A stretch of DNA of 64,000 nucleotides from Agroathelia rolfsii. Its lineage: Eukaryota; Basidiomycota; Agaricomycetes; Amylocorticiales; Amylocorticiaceae. A program made the translations under genes and the position numbers. Of this stretch, positions 22,697 through 34,977 are shown in pieces; position 1 is the stretch's first letter, and each line of letters begins with the position of its first letter. The notes under the pieces were generated by a model, which was given only the letters and a program-made list of their open reading frames with translations, was not told the DNA's origin and did no database searches. The stretch spans positions 2,294,001-2,358,000 of the forward strand of contig JABRWF010000007.1 in the NCBI GenBank assembly GCA_018343915.1. Direction: 5' to 3'.

Positions 22697-23973
22697 ATGT
22701 CGCTCCTCGTCCTCTCTGCAGCTGATGTGGATCGTGTTACGGCGCTCTTCACACCCGATGAACTCCAAGTCCTCTGCGCTATTGTTTTCTTTGCCCTAAC
22801 ACGACCAGACACCAATGAAGCGTACAGCCCACTACGCACCATGATCCCCATGACCTACCACAATACTTTGTTTATGCCATCACGTATAGCACCCATTGGC
22901 ACTGCCATCAAGGTTGTGTCCGTGCCCAATGAAAGGAACCGGGATCAGAACGGCCTGCCGGGGACAACGTTGGTGTTGGACAACAAGACAGGCGCCGCAA
23001 AGGCCATCGTGAATGCAAGAAACTTGACCGCGCTAAGGACTGCAGCAGGTTCGTAAACAATAACAAAGAAAGAGCATGCAAGTGAATATAAATTGGACAA
23101 TTTTGGACTCGATAACCATTTATCTTTCTCTACATGTATGATCCTCATCATCGCTAGGCTCCTTACTCGCAACTCGCCTCATCGGACCCAACAACCCCGA
23201 GTCGATTGCCGTCTTTGGTGCGGGAAAGCAGGCGGAAATGCATATCGATCTCCACCTTAGGTTCTTCCCCACCATCAAGCAATGTACTATATTCAATCGA
23301 TCCATAAGTCGAGCAGCTTCTTTGGTCCAAACGTTACAGCCGAAGTTCCCGAGGGTCAACTTTGTGGCTTATCCACTGTTCACTGAGGCCCCTTCATCCG
23401 AGGTTGACGAGCATGAGTTGTTGAGGAGGTGGGCAATCAGCAGGGTAGGCGTAGTTTTTCTTGGAAATCGCGGATATATCTAATAAAGACATTATCTTTT
23501 CCTTTGATCAGGCAAACATAATATGCTGCTGCACATCATCCACAGAAGCCCTCTTCCCGTGCGCCCTTGTCTCGAACGAGACACACTTGAACCTCATTGG
23601 ATCCTACAAGCCTTACATGGGCGAAGTCGAGACCTCCCTCATCCAGCGCGCACTACCACACGGCCTACTCGTCGACTCCGCTGACGCCTGCCTTCAGGAG
23701 GCGGGCGAGATCATCAGCGCCGGCCTCTCGCGCTCGGACCTGATCGAGCTTGGGGACCTCATCCAGGACCTCGAAGGCGGCGATATCAGGCCCGCCGCGC
23801 AGAAGTGTAAGGATATCAAGGAGAAGATCCGTGCTGGCTCGGGCATTTCGGTGTACAAATCTGTTGGGGTCGGTCTCATGGATGTCACAATTGCGGCGGC
23901 TGTCGTGGACCGGGCGGAGAAGAGAGGAATTGGAATCAAAATTGGAGGATATGATTTTGTAGGACAGTCGTAG
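22697..23973 (+). CDS. ornithine cyclodeaminase / mu-crystallin family protein
   Basis: Three exons (22697-23048, 23158-23444, 23512-23973) give 366 residues. The Rossmann motif is VFGAGKQAEMHIDLHLRFF at about residue 137. Further family features are YSPLRTMIPM near the start, TLVLDNKTGAAKAIVNARNLTALRTAAGS, NLIGSYKPYMGEVE and the C-terminal SVYKSVGVGLMDVTIAAAVVD. Members are NAD(P)-dependent ornithine cyclodeaminases or imine/ketimine reductases; which substrate is used here cannot be told. No targeting signal is clear, so it is probably cytosolic. It converges on the next gene with 218 bases between stops. Confidence 0.92.
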
Positions 23974-24191
23974 AAGTGTACAGTGAGATACAAAAAGAAA
24001 CCTACTTCCGAGTGTACTGCTAATGTACAAAGGTTATATACACAATAATATTACAGGGTATGAGCATATATATATATCAGCGGAGTATCGTTCAACAGTG
24101 TCTTCGGAAGCCATTATTACTACTAGTACTGCGAGGACGTTAGCTAAAAAAACTCTTAGTGTACACGTTGGAAATATTGCCGATGACTTGT

Positions 24192-26371
24192 TCATTCTGA
24201 GCTCGAGTTGCTTGACTCTTCAGCTTCAGCCTGATCATTCTCTTCGTCCCCGGCCGATAAGTGAAGGGACTTCCCCAGCACCTTCCGATGCATCTCCCCA
24301 CACATGAGCATAGGATCGAAGAATGTCAAATAAACTGCCTCTCTAGGCCATTGACGCGATCCCAGCTTGTGATCAGACCACGTCTCCATCGTGGTTATAA
24401 CCTTCTTCCTCTGATTCGCGTTCGAGGCTATCGCTGGCGCAGGGTAGTATGCTATAGTATCGATCGGATAGGTCCATTTAGCAACATCGGACATGCCTGG
24501 TTCGCGCTGTGCCAGCATGATTTTCTTTGGGTATCCGGAGAAAGACGACGGTCCGGGCTGGTCGAGATCTTTGTCTTCTACCTCGAAACCGATCTCAAAG
24601 GATGCGCCGCCCTCGGAGCGATCACCCGGGGCGGGTTTGCGTGGCAAGAACTGGATGGGCGTGTTGTCAGGAACTCGTGGAGCGGGGGTGTTGTCATTCA
24701 CTGCCGCAGCAGGCACATCTTCAGGTAGCGGGATGGCGATAGGGGAGTCGTTGGCTGAGAGAAGAGTGGCACTGGTGGTGAATTTGTCTGAGCCGGCAAT
24801 TTCGCGCACTAGAAAACTTCCATGTCTGGGTCATATCATAGATAAACATCAACCTTAATTTTAAAGATAAAATAATGCCTACTTACTGGACCGTATCTGG
24901 TGTAACCAAAAACGAAGAAACCGCGTTCGCAACGGAGTTTTTTTCCAAGCCGTCGGAGTCTTCGTTGTCTGTTGCTGGTGTCTCCGATATTTCGTGTGCA
25001 GAAGGTGTACGAGAGAGGGAGAGCCCGGGCGACGAGATAGATGTTAGCGAAGAGAAAGGGGCTACCGGCTTTCGCGTAGGCGAAGACGCGGATTTGGATT
25101 CGGTTCTGAGCCTTTTGTTTTGGCCTTCGTCCCAACCTGAGGGCTTTGCAGAAATACCATTAGAGTCCTCGTCTCTCCTCCTCTTTTGCGCTTGCGTGGG
25201 GAACGTCACAGTCTTTTTCTTAGTGAGGGCTTCCGCCTTCTTTTTCTCTTGGTCAGAATGAGGCAGAGTGTTATTAGTCGTAATATAATCATCGTCACTG
25301 TCAAACAGGGACAAAAGAGAGGGGCTACTGGGAGCAGGCCCTCCTAATGTGCCGCTGGCATGCGCGGCGACGACAGTTTTCACGCCATCGGAAGTGCGAT
25401 CGGGCTGGAGCTCTGTGGTTTGCTTCTTCTTGTTGCTATCGTTGCCCTGTCCGGAGCCATGCGTTATAGGAGCACTTGATGGTGCAACGGAGATCTTCAT
25501 CTTCGTGGTGGCTTCCTTTAATGCGGGAGGAATCTTTTCACCGGCAACGACGTAAGCGCTCGGGCCTCTACGTATTCCGGATAAGAGAGCTTCGGTGATG
25601 ACGGATGCTTCAGAAATCTGTGTTACCTCCGAGAAAAAGGGATCGTGAACAGTACGCAATCTTTCTAGCTTGTTGGAGGTCCATTGAATACGCTTACGAG
25701 GAAGCACATATGGCACGCCTTGGGGTGCATCATGTTTGTTGAGCAGTTCCCATTCATTCTTTTTTGCATCCTTGCAGGAGAATTTGAGGAGCCGTACGGG
25801 GTCGAAGTATTCCTTGTCAGCAGTCTCCCTATCAGGTTTGAAGGCGATTTCAAACTTCTTCCCCCCAGGGCCACTGGTATTGAAGCCAGGATCTCTAGAC
25901 TGGATGTGGTTTACGGAGAGGATAGCCGCATCATTAGCGGTCATGAGTGCCTCTTGATAAGCGTGAACACGCCCATCCCACCTCTGTGGCACCTTGGGGG
26001 GTGACTCCTGTTGAGACAATCTAGAATTGGAAATAGCAAAGCGTGCTGCAGGAGCAGTGATGCCTTGGCAGAGTACTTCATGGACATGTAATGGCATATA
26101 CCTGACACTAGTTTCAAAACACAAATTAGGAAGTCGAATAATTAAATCAATACCGAAGGCGTTCTCTTGTTACAAGGCCATGCGGCGTAGGTGAGACTGG
26201 ACTGGAATTGATTATCTCAACTCGACGACCATTGGGCGTTTTCCGGACAACTGGTCGGCCTGAATACGAGGTGGAAATCGATGTGGCGTTGGAGGGACCG
26301 GGTTGATTTACTGGCTGGCTGCGGGTGGCGCTCTGCTGGGCATAGTTCAGCTGGCCTTGAGAGATAGCCAT
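24192..26371 (-). CDS. uncharacterised nuclear-type protein
   Basis: Three exons (26371-26154, 26101-24887, 24825-24192) give 688 residues. I do not recognise the family. Visible parts are a polar N-terminus with VVRKTPNGRRVEI and a possibly folded region at about 75-230 (RYMPLHVHEVLCQGI, ILSVNHIQSRDPGF, KKFEIAFKPDRETADKEYF). A long Ser/Lys-rich stretch follows, with basic clusters such as AQKRRRDEDSN and NKRLRTE that could act as nuclear signals. The last 205 residues contain MLAQREPGMSDVAKWTYPIDTI and AVYLTFFDPMLMCGEMHRKV, which look folded. The tail is acidic (GDEENDQAEAEESSNSSSE). The open frame over 1.2 kb in exon 2 and the consistent phases support a real gene. Confidence 0.75.
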
Positions 26372-26885
26372 AGTGAATGGGCCGGGTAAGAGCTGTACGA
26401 CTTAGATGTAGTAGCAAGCCAAAGGTGTTTAGATTATTTAGTAATGCTCAGGTTTGAGGTTAGGGCTCGGAGGTGATGGTAATGGTTCAAGACAGAGGAA
26501 GAATGGTCACCCACGGTGTACAAAAATGGGAATTTATCTTTCGGAAGCACAAAATGTAGATGATTTTGGAACTACAGGCGTGGGGGGCACTTGATCAAAT
26601 CGCAAGACAAACCACTGTGGCCGCTTTGGCTAACCCGGCTTGACTAAACTACAAACGTGGGCAAGAACTATGTGCTTGAAAAGACACACATAGCGTCATA
26701 TGCGAGCTGTCTAACATAATGTTTGGAAAAGTAAAATAATTTATCTCTAGGTGGAACAGAAGGTGAGATGGGATGAGATGCTCTCCGTCGAATGAGTGTT
26801 TATAACAACTTGTATTGCCCAGTATGGCAATCAAATAAATATACTTCGGCAGCGGCTTTCGGCTTGTCGAAAGACCAATCACAGG

Positions 26886-26988
26886 GGGGGATTTCACATG
26901 ATATTTACCCTTAGCCGATCGGCAAATGGGTCTCAGCCAATCGGATAACTTTTTCATCTGTTAATGCGAATATCATTTGAAATCCCCC
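26886..26988. mobile_element. MITE-like element with terminal inverted repeats
   Basis: A 103-bp unit has 23-bp imperfect terminal inverted repeats at 26886-26908 and 26988-26966, matching at 20 of 23 positions (both begin GGGGGATTTCA). The interior matches the fragment at 10320-10397, so the family is dispersed. It is too small to code for anything and would need a transposase from elsewhere. I see no clear target-site duplication, and the flanking G and C runs make the exact ends uncertain by a base or two. Confidence 0.7.
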
Positions 26989-27483
26989 GCCGTGAATCAA
27001 GAAAGCTGCAGTAGAGGACCCCCTGCTCAGTGGTATTGTTAAATTGATAATAAGTCCCGGCCTGTTTCCAAGCAGACTGGGACCACACTCGACTTGGATC
27101 ACTCAATCGAGTAAGGCGTGTTGAAGCCGTAGTTCCCTCTTCTATTGGTATTCTTAAAGTTCCTCCAGTTTCATTCTTTTAAGTCCCGATACTTACCAGC
27201 TGGTAGTTACCCTTATCAGACTTGCAATTGGCGGTTCAGTGTCATTCGTATAACTCAGCGCTAGGAGACAGTGCCCATTTAGAGTTACCTATCCCTCAGC
27301 TTTTCAAGTTCTGTCCCGTAGTAGCTTATGAAAAGGAGCTCTGTTCGATATTATGAGTATTCAATTTAACGTAAAATGTCATTGGGCCTCGGTACATGTA
27401 TCAGTATTGATATTGGTGTGCAGCAGCCTGAGTGCGAGTGAACCGACCAAGTTCGTACCTTGGAATCCGACCCTGTATCGTAT

Positions 27484-27517
27484 CACGTGCAATTGTGTTC
27501 TGACGTGATCTGATTGG
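27484..27517. promoter_or_regulatory. cluster of CACGTG, TGACGTGA and CCAAT motifs
   Basis: CACGTG at 27484-27489, TGACGTGA at 27501-27508 and an inverted CCAAT box (ATTGG at 27513-27517) lie about 160-190 bases upstream of the ZIP transporter start. These are E-box/bHLH, CRE-like and HAP-complex type sites. Their use here is inference. Confidence 0.4.
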
Positions 27518-27675
27518 CTGAGGCTGAGCAACTGCTCAGGTACTCGCTCGTCCCTCCCCTGGTTCATAAGCACACACTGCACGGCTCAGACCCTCCGACC
27601 AGCCATCGTCCATCGCCCGTTATCATCCGTCCCAATAAAGTCCATTACTCTCCCAAAGGCGCACAGCATAGCAGC

Positions 27676-29311
27676 ATGGATTTCTTTATACGCAATGACG
27701 ATGACGTCAATGCCTCTGAGTCTCGCGTTGGAGCTCTGTTTTTCATCCTCGTTGTGTCCATGCTAGGTTAGCATGGGGCCGGACGTTCTATGCTTATAAC
27801 TTTGTTGAAGTTGTACTACAGCTGTATCCTTCCCATCAATATCGAAGACAAGAAGATTCTCATTTCTTCGGATATCTCCCATCTTATTTTTCATCGGCAA
27901 ACATTTCGGGACGGGGGTCATCTTGTCTACCGCCTTTGTTCACCTGCTTCAAGAGGGACTTGAAATACTCAACGATCCAGCCATTCGTTCAAGATGGAGG
28001 GTGGCGAAGCATGGTGGATTGATTGTGTGCGCATCATCTCCTTGTATCTTGATTAGTAGCTGACATTGTGCTTGTGAACAGACTTGGGTCCCTCCTAATC
28101 ATATTCCTCGTTGAATGTTAGTAACGCGTAAATTACTCTGTAATCATGCTGATTCTTATCATCTTGATCAGACACATCGACCTCGTTTGTGGACCGATTC
28201 CATTCAACTCCATCAGCGAAATCATCGCATGATAGTAGCCCAGAGCGAACCCCTGACATTCAAGGTGTCGCGCCTGGTCTCGATTCCGAAGCATCACAAC
28301 TTGCCCCAAACCTCCCACCAACCTCATATGGATCATTAGGTCGCTCACATACTACAGGCAACGTGGGTACTCGAAAGCTGGGCACTGATGTGCACACACA
28401 TACCGTTGCTCCATCCGATATGTCATACATTTCTGGACATCACCGCTACGAATCGCGCTCCGCCCATGACGCACATCATCACCTGGGTCTGAAAAGGGCC
28501 AACAGTCATTTCGATTTTGAAGCCCCTTCTGATCCTGCAGCCAGTTGTATGACCCCTCATTCTCATGGTCATTCTCATGCCCACGGATATGATGAAGAGG
28601 ATCCTCATCACCATGACGATGGAGTTCATGAAGCACACATTGGAAGGAAACGGCAGGTAGTGGGCATCATTGTAAGTCCCTTTGGAAGATTCTTAGTAAA
28701 GTAACAGGTTGATTGAAACGCCGAAGGTTTTACAACTGGGTATTGCCATACATTCTCTGGTAATCGGCCTAACACTCTCGATCACCGGGGGGACGGAATT
28801 CAGTATGCGGATGTTTTACAATGTCATCTACTTAATATTAAAATGGTGTTGCAACAGCTTCTCTGCTCACTGCTATTGTATTTCATCAAATTTTCGAGGG
28901 CCTGAGCTTGGGCATTCGGATAGCCGCCCTCCCACCGCCGTCCCGACTTCTCAAGATAGTTTTGACCACACTTTTTGCCATTACTGCACCCATTGGCATT
29001 GCGATTGGCTTAATTACACTTGCCAAGAATGATGGACATTGGGAGCATCAACGTAAGCCTATTTCTTTTTTGATCTTACAATATGCTTTAACTTACCTGC
29101 TCAACCTGTATCCATAGTGAAGATGAAGCTGACCCAAGGGATCATGTCAACCGTGAGCGCAGGTATGCTCATCTACGCAGCCTGTGTGGAGATGCTTGCC
29201 GCCGATTTTGTTATGGACACCCATCTATGGCGAAGCTCCATTAAACGGCAGGGGTTAGCGTTGATCAGCTTGCTGACAGGTGTCGTCGCCATGGCCTTGG
29301 TAGGCGAATAG
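27676..29311 (+). CDS. ZIP family zinc transporter
   Basis: Seven exons (27676-27766, 27822-28026, 28082-28116, 28172-28671, 28727-28802, 28858-29052, 29118-29311) give 431 residues. Eight membrane segments are expected. TM1-3 lie before residue 115; a long cytosolic loop follows with a His-rich stretch (HSHGHSHAHGYDEEDPHHH). TM4 carries the metal motif HSLVIGLTL and TM5 carries HQIFEGLSLG. The C-terminus is TGVVAMALVGE. The plan matches fungal ZRT1/ZRT2-type plasma-membrane zinc importers. Which of high- or low-affinity type it is cannot be read. The His loop may sense zinc. Confidence 0.94.
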
Positions 29312-30037
29312 TAGATTTTCCAACTCTTGTGGGGTGCTCAGGGGATGTTTTTTCATGATCACGAGGTTGTTTCTTTTTTGCATATCGCTGGTTTTTTGTA
29401 CAATACGTAACTCAGGGTATTTATCACGCTTGTGTGTCAGTACACTGGTCATCATGAGCCTGGCGGACCGTCGCTTCCGCCTGTTTGAGACGTGGCAACG
29501 TACGTTTTTACCTCATCATTGGTGTATAGGACAAGCTTGAATGGCTACGCCGTGATAGCTGATCACGCAACTCTACGTCAAAAGATTACGATACGTAGGC
29601 TATGACGATGGACACCGCTGGCACGCAGCGCGCTGGGACTTTTGCAGGGTCCGCTGGTAAGGTATTCGCGTGGCTCTGTGCGTGCTTCCGGACTCGCTTA
29701 CCCCAATTGGTAATTACATGTTGAGAATCGGCCAACCAGACAACTACTGGTACTCAAAAATAATCGATTGCTGACTTATTCCTGACCATAGTGCCGTGTC
29801 ATACCCACAAAGCGGTAGATATTTCCCCGCAATAATTCCCATCGTATTTTATAACTACGACGGAGGCGGGCCGTTGCGAATAGTCAGTTCTCATAGAATC
29901 ATAATTAGCTCCTTACAAGTCATGACTTAGCAACTGCCGGTGTATAAAATCTCTTGATTCGAGGATGAATGCAGCTCAGCTCAGGATAATACTGTGGCAC
30001 CCCACTGCATCTAATACTTGCCCATTATAAAAAAAAA
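29312..30037. other. intergenic stretch, upstream region of a GH12 gene
   Basis: About 0.7 kb. Short open frames only. It ends in the promoter of the first GH12 gene, with a TATA box at 29943-29948. Confidence 0.5.
29943..29948 (+). promoter_or_regulatory. TATA box of GH12 gene 1
   Basis: TATAAA 95 bases before the start codon. The second GH12 gene has a TATAAAA at nearly the same distance. Confidence 0.5.
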
Positions 30038-31076
30038 ATGAAGGCCATCTTCTCGCGCTTGTTCGCTTTCGCTGCTCTCTCATCGTTGATTGCCGCCTCA
30101 CCGGTTGCACGATCCACCTGCGGACAGTACCTTGATATTGAAGAAGGTCAATACATCATCTATACCGATGCTTGGGGTGAAGACAAGTAAGATTAGCAAG
30201 TATCGTCTCTTTTAATCAATGCCTGACCTTATTACAGTGCATCCTCAGGAGAGACTTGCATTTCTTACACTTCTTTGAGCGGAACAACTATCGCATGGGA
30301 GACTAACTGGGACTGGTCTGGTGGCTCGGGTGTCAAGAGCTACTCCAACGTTGCTCTTAACTCTGGCCTCAACGTCAAGCTCAGCTCAGTTACTAGTGCT
30401 CCTGTATGTACTCACTCAACTCAACTATTACTTAATCACTGACGATATCTTAAATTCCAGACTACATGGAAGTGGTCTCAGAGTGACGCCAGCAGCGAGG
30501 TAGCTGATGTTGCTTACGACATTTTCACATCTACGTCCTCCGGTGGCTCCGCCGCCAACGAGATCATGATCTGGATGGCCAACTACAATGCTGGACCGAT
30601 CTCATCCTCTTACTCTTCCTCCGGATCCCCCGAGCCCTCCGTCTCTGGTATTTCTCTCGCTGGATACACCTGGTAAGACATCATACGTTAATATTCTGAA
30701 ACTACACTTTCTCAATCTTTCTTCTCAGGGATCTCTACATTGGCTCGAACGGCTCGAACGAAGTATATTCGTTCCTGTTGGCTGATGGTGACACTATCAC
30801 CTCGTTCAGCGCTGACTTGAACGACTTCTTCAAGGTAAAGAAGTCCATCACTCAAAAAAACTCGCATATACTTAACCTCCACTTCTAGTACTTGACAACG
30901 ACGAAGGGCTACTTTTCATCCTCTCAATACTTGACGACTGTCGAGGCCGGCACGGAGGCGACCAGTGGCTCGGCCACGCTTACGACGTCAGTATTACTCT
31001 CTTCTACTCAACTCGAGACACTTGACTTACCGTTCTTTACTATAGCTCCGCGTACTCTGTTGTTGTTAACTCGTAG
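30038..31076 (+). CDS. GH12 endoglucanase / xyloglucanase, copy 1
   Basis: Six exons (30038-30186, 30238-30403, 30461-30672, 30729-30834, 30889-30986, 31046-31076) give 253 residues, normal for GH12. A signal peptide ends near AASPVA. GH12 features in order are YIIYTDAWGED, TTIAWETNWDWSGG, GVKSYSNVAL, TTWKWSQ, VADVAYDIFTS, the nucleophile motif NEIMIW, GYTWDLYIGSNG, and the acid/base motif AGTEATSG near the C-terminus. GH12 enzymes are retaining beta-1,4-glucanases that cut cellulose or xyloglucan outside the cell. A paralogue lies 0.8 kb away in the opposite orientation. Confidence 0.94.
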
Positions 31077-31919
31077 AGTCAAGGCGATATTTCGGGAAAT
31101 TTACGGTGGAAATTCATTCGTTCTTTCATGGGGAAGCCATGTTTATCAGTTATTTTGCTTCCAATATCATTTCATCAAATGTCAAATCATTAATCCTCCC
31201 TGGAGTTGCCTAGCGATGCGCTAGAATGTTGAGATTGCTACTACCGGTGCCAGTGGTGCTAAGCCCAACGTGATCGGCACCATTTATTGTTGCGTTATGG
31301 ACCAGTGAAATAGCCAATGCGAGCGTTACTGACTCGGACGAAGCTACAGCACGGCAGGATGGTCCGAGTCGATGTGGCACGCATTCATCTGAATTTTCAT
31401 TTGTGTACTACAGAAATTGTTTTATAGTAGGATACGGTTTTGACCGGATGCAAAAAAAGTGTGTAGACACTGTATGCGCGTCGTGGACTATTCATTTTGC
31501 CAGTGGTAGCTAGGGCGAAGACAAACTTCAAGTTTATCTCCATGACAGTCGATCGATTCACTTCAATGATTTATGCCAAGGTGCAGGGAGTCCATGCTCG
31601 GTTCTTCGGCTTATACTATGCTTTGAACCCCCTGTTTTCGCGGCAATTGGATTCGCAGAAACACCAGCGGATAAACTTAGCTAGATATGAACAAACTGAA
31701 GTAATACACTCGGTTGAATTTGATCATTTATGAACTCATGGCCATACCGGGATTTACTATGTCTGTCCCATCGTAAACGCCGAGGTAACAGGTCAAGCCA
31801 TTAGGACTAGAATGAAAAAAATGTCTTGAAATACAATCATACAGTCCGGTGAAGAGTTTATATAAGAATGTCGGTTTTAACAGCACAAGACTCTATGATG
31901 CTAGGGTGCAAATAAAGAC
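31077..31919. other. spacer between convergent GH12 copies
   Basis: 0.84 kb. No recognisable coding or repeat structure. The two GH12 stop codons face it. Confidence 0.5.
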
Positions 31920-33074
31920 TTATGACTTGACAGTCACAGTGTAAGAAGACCTGCATTGAAAAGAGAATTTGGTGATGAGATTGAGATTATAGTGAATGTC
32001 GAAGATGGCTTAAGAGATAGAGACTAACGTGATGAAATCAGCCTGTCCACTGGTAGCCTCAGTGCCTGCTTGGACTTTGGTGAGGTACTGCGATGTTGCG
32101 AAGTAACCCTTGCCAGTTAGGTACTAAAAAAATATTTACGTTGAATACGAGGAACACAATGAACTCTTGGAACTCAAGAACTCGCCTTGAGGAAGAGATT
32201 AAGATCGGCGCTGAAAGAAGTGATCATGCTTGAAGGAAGGAAGGAATAAACTTCATTGGCACCGTTGTTACCGTGATACACGGTCCTATTAATCACTTGA
32301 GCTTCTGTAGAGGAAATAATTATGGAGTAAGAGAATCCGTCCTACCAGGTGTGGCCGCCGAGTGAAATGCCAGTGGCAACAGGCTTGGCGGACCCGTCTG
32401 CATTATAGTTGTAGGAGATAGGACCTGCGTTGATGTTTGCAAGCCAAATCATAATCTCGTTGGCGTCGCTGCCACCAGAGGTATTAGACGTGAAAATGTC
32501 ATAGGCTACATCAGCGACCTCGTTGGCCGTGTTGCTCTGGGACCACTTCCAGGTCGACTGAAGCCGGATAAACGTCAAGCTGCAGCATAATATATTAAAA
32601 TGAAATACACGAATACCGGAATGCTACTGATGGTAGACAGCTGAACATTGATTCCAGAGTTGAGGTTGATGTTGGCGAAGCTCTTAACGCCAGTATTTGC
32701 ATTAGCAGTCCATGACCAGTTGTTTTGCCATGCAATAGTGGTTCCGCTAAGGGATTTGATAGCAGCGCAGTTGGATCCCGATTTCGCACTGGTTATAACT
32801 CAGCATTTGAAACAAACTAAGAATAGGGGTAGCAAGGGAGACATACTTATTCTTGCCCCATGCATCGGTGTACATAGTGTACTGCAAATCCGGTCATATC
32901 AGGAACGATAATCGCAATGATCGCAGAGAATGTGTGTATTACTTGGCCTGCGACGATGGCATCGTATTGATTACAATGCCAGCTAGTATCAAGAGCACGT
33001 CCCGCGAGTGGGGAAGCGAAAGCGACAGGAAGCAAGGCAATAAGGCCGGCAAGGACGGTGAAACTGTGAACCAT
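31920..33074 (-). CDS. GH12 endoglucanase / xyloglucanase, copy 2
   Basis: Seven exons (33074-32943, 32881-32847, 32788-32617, 32557-32346, 32285-32186, 32123-32029, 31950-31920) give 258 residues. A signal peptide ends near AFASP. Features are YTMYTDAWGKN, TTIAWQNNWSW, STWKWSQ, VADVAYDIFTS, NEIMIW with the catalytic Glu, AGTEATSG with the second Glu, and the end SSYTVTVKS. Five intron positions coincide with copy 1 and two exons are the same length (212 and 31 nt). There is an extra intron after the residues AGQ near the N-terminus. The intron after FLK begins GC (32185-32184) rather than GT. Both catalytic Glu are present, so it looks functional. Confidence 0.93.
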
Positions 33075-34977
33075 TTCTACTAGTAAGAAGGAACCTTGTT
33101 GTTTAAATGAAAGTGGGGAGTGTGAGTGGGTATGTGAGTTGCTCGAAGTTCCTCGTCATTGAGAAGCATTTTATAGCCCACGGAGACCGGAGCCCTTACC
33201 AGTTCTCCCATTTTATATAGGTTATTCCGATGGCACTGAGACACCGCCAGCCTGAGTGAAGTCGGCAACAGCAACTAATAGGCGGAACCAGTGGTGTAAT
33301 ACCTCCACATGTTGCTACCCGTAGTGACTCTTCGTAGAGACCGACATAAAATTTTGGTCCGGGCTTGTGTGGTCGGTAACTAGGGACTAGCGTTGCTTTG
33401 GCCTAGGACGCCATCTAGCATCAAGTGCATGTACTATGTGTTTTGAATTTACTAACATTGTCATATTTATGTCTACAAATTTAATGTACAAGGTCAATTT
33501 GTCATGCAAGTCATGAGCTGTGATTGCCTACCAGAGATCAGGTCTGTATATATCAGAAACGAGCGACAGCTTTTTGAAATAGTTGCATGTTGCGGATGTC
33601 GGTATCGTTCCCGCCGAGGCACTTGCATGTGTCACGTGGCTCAAGTCGTCAGCGCTAACAAATTACGCGGTCACGGTTACAGTACAATCTAACAACTCCT
33701 ACAGCGGATTTAGCTACCACAAGTCATCGACTTTACCAACGTTCACGTGACCTTCTCAGCTTCTGATTGGCTGCTTCCTGAGCAAAAGCAACGACTATTT
33801 GTGTGAAAAACCAAAGTGAGATCCGACAACCCAATATCGTCAGACATGACCGTAACATATCATTAGGAACAGAGTAGAGTTACTCCACCATAAGCGTCGC
33901 CAGCTCGTTTTAAATACAAGCATGTCTACTCTTAGACGCTAAGATTTTCATTACAAAAAAATTGAATTGTACTCTGAGCAAAGTCATCACCAGTTCTGTT
34001 AGAGGCTTTTTAGCTACTACTCCAAGTCCATTATTCATCTATCCCTGGACTGCAATCTAAAGGTTCAATCTTTCGAAACCGGGCCGTCGGAATGACGGCG
34101 CACCAGGGCGATATCGGCCCGCAAGCTATGAAGGCATTGCATGCCATGTGGAAAGAAGTTGGAGTGTTTCACCGATAGTTCTTGATGTTAGCAACACGAT
34201 ATTAGCCTTTCTTGATTTGGATGTCAGGGTCATGGCCCGACTCGTAGGATCATTTAGGCTCCATCACGGTAAAATCGAAAGGGAGTCAATATCAATTTCT
34301 TTCTGGTTTGACCAAGGGTATGCATAAACGACTTGCAATTCGGAGAGGGATGAGAATCGTCAGCATAATAAAGCCGAATGTAGTGATGGAATTTGTATGG
34401 AGTTTCGGGAGTAATCAGGGTCATTCTGATTGTCTTCAGGTGGGAACATCTGATGAGTGCGACGGAGCAATGTTGAAAGTGCGTGAAATTTGACCAACAG
34501 TACCAAACTGTGTATGTACATTGGCATCTTGCTCGGGAAATGATAGATGAATTATAGATGATAAGATGAAATCTTTCCCTGATACTCAATTGCTGATAAT
34601 TCTCGAAAGTGGCCTTGGCTCCAATCCGCTGTACTTTTTAGATTTTCTGCTAGTCATTTCAGGAGTGATCTGAACATGTACCACTGGTAGTACTGCATAT
34701 CATGACCCATAACAATTCCATTTTCCATTTGTTAGACATTGGTCCAAATTGTAATGAGACAATTAACTATCAATTATTCGCTTATGAATCACCACTACGC
34801 TATATGCGGAGCCAGAAGTGTGCGTTAAAAGTAAAGGCGGATTGTTCGTCTTTATTTTATATAATACACAAATCAAAAGGGCGCAAATAAAGCCCCGCCT
34901 CCAAACACAACGGCTTCCATGTCCTGTAAGTAAAACACCAATGATATCCCAACAAGATGCCAAAATAGTTCGTCACG
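33075..34977. other. gene-poor stretch, no gene recognised
   Basis: 1.9 kb between the GH12 copy 2 start and the CFIm25 stop. Short open frames on both strands have no protein pattern. Only the GH12 promoter at its left end can be supported. Confidence 0.5.
33169..33175 (-). promoter_or_regulatory. TATA box of GH12 gene 2
   Basis: TATAAAA on the minus strand, about 100 bases before the start codon at 33074. Confidence 0.5.

Larger units (their letters stand above)
26372..27675. other. intergenic stretch carrying one MITE-like element
   Basis: 1.3 kb between divergent genes. Apart from the element at 26886-26988 and promoter-type motifs near 27500 I see no feature. Confidence 0.5.

Noticed and set aside
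31243..31258. 16-nt word ACCGGTGCCAGTGGTG also found at 51610-51625
   Set aside because: Flanks differ completely and no element boundary can be drawn, so chance or a very old fragment is as likely.
33504..33692. Cys-rich 62-residue open frame
   Set aside because: No signal peptide, no splice context and no cysteine spacing that I recognise; likely chance.
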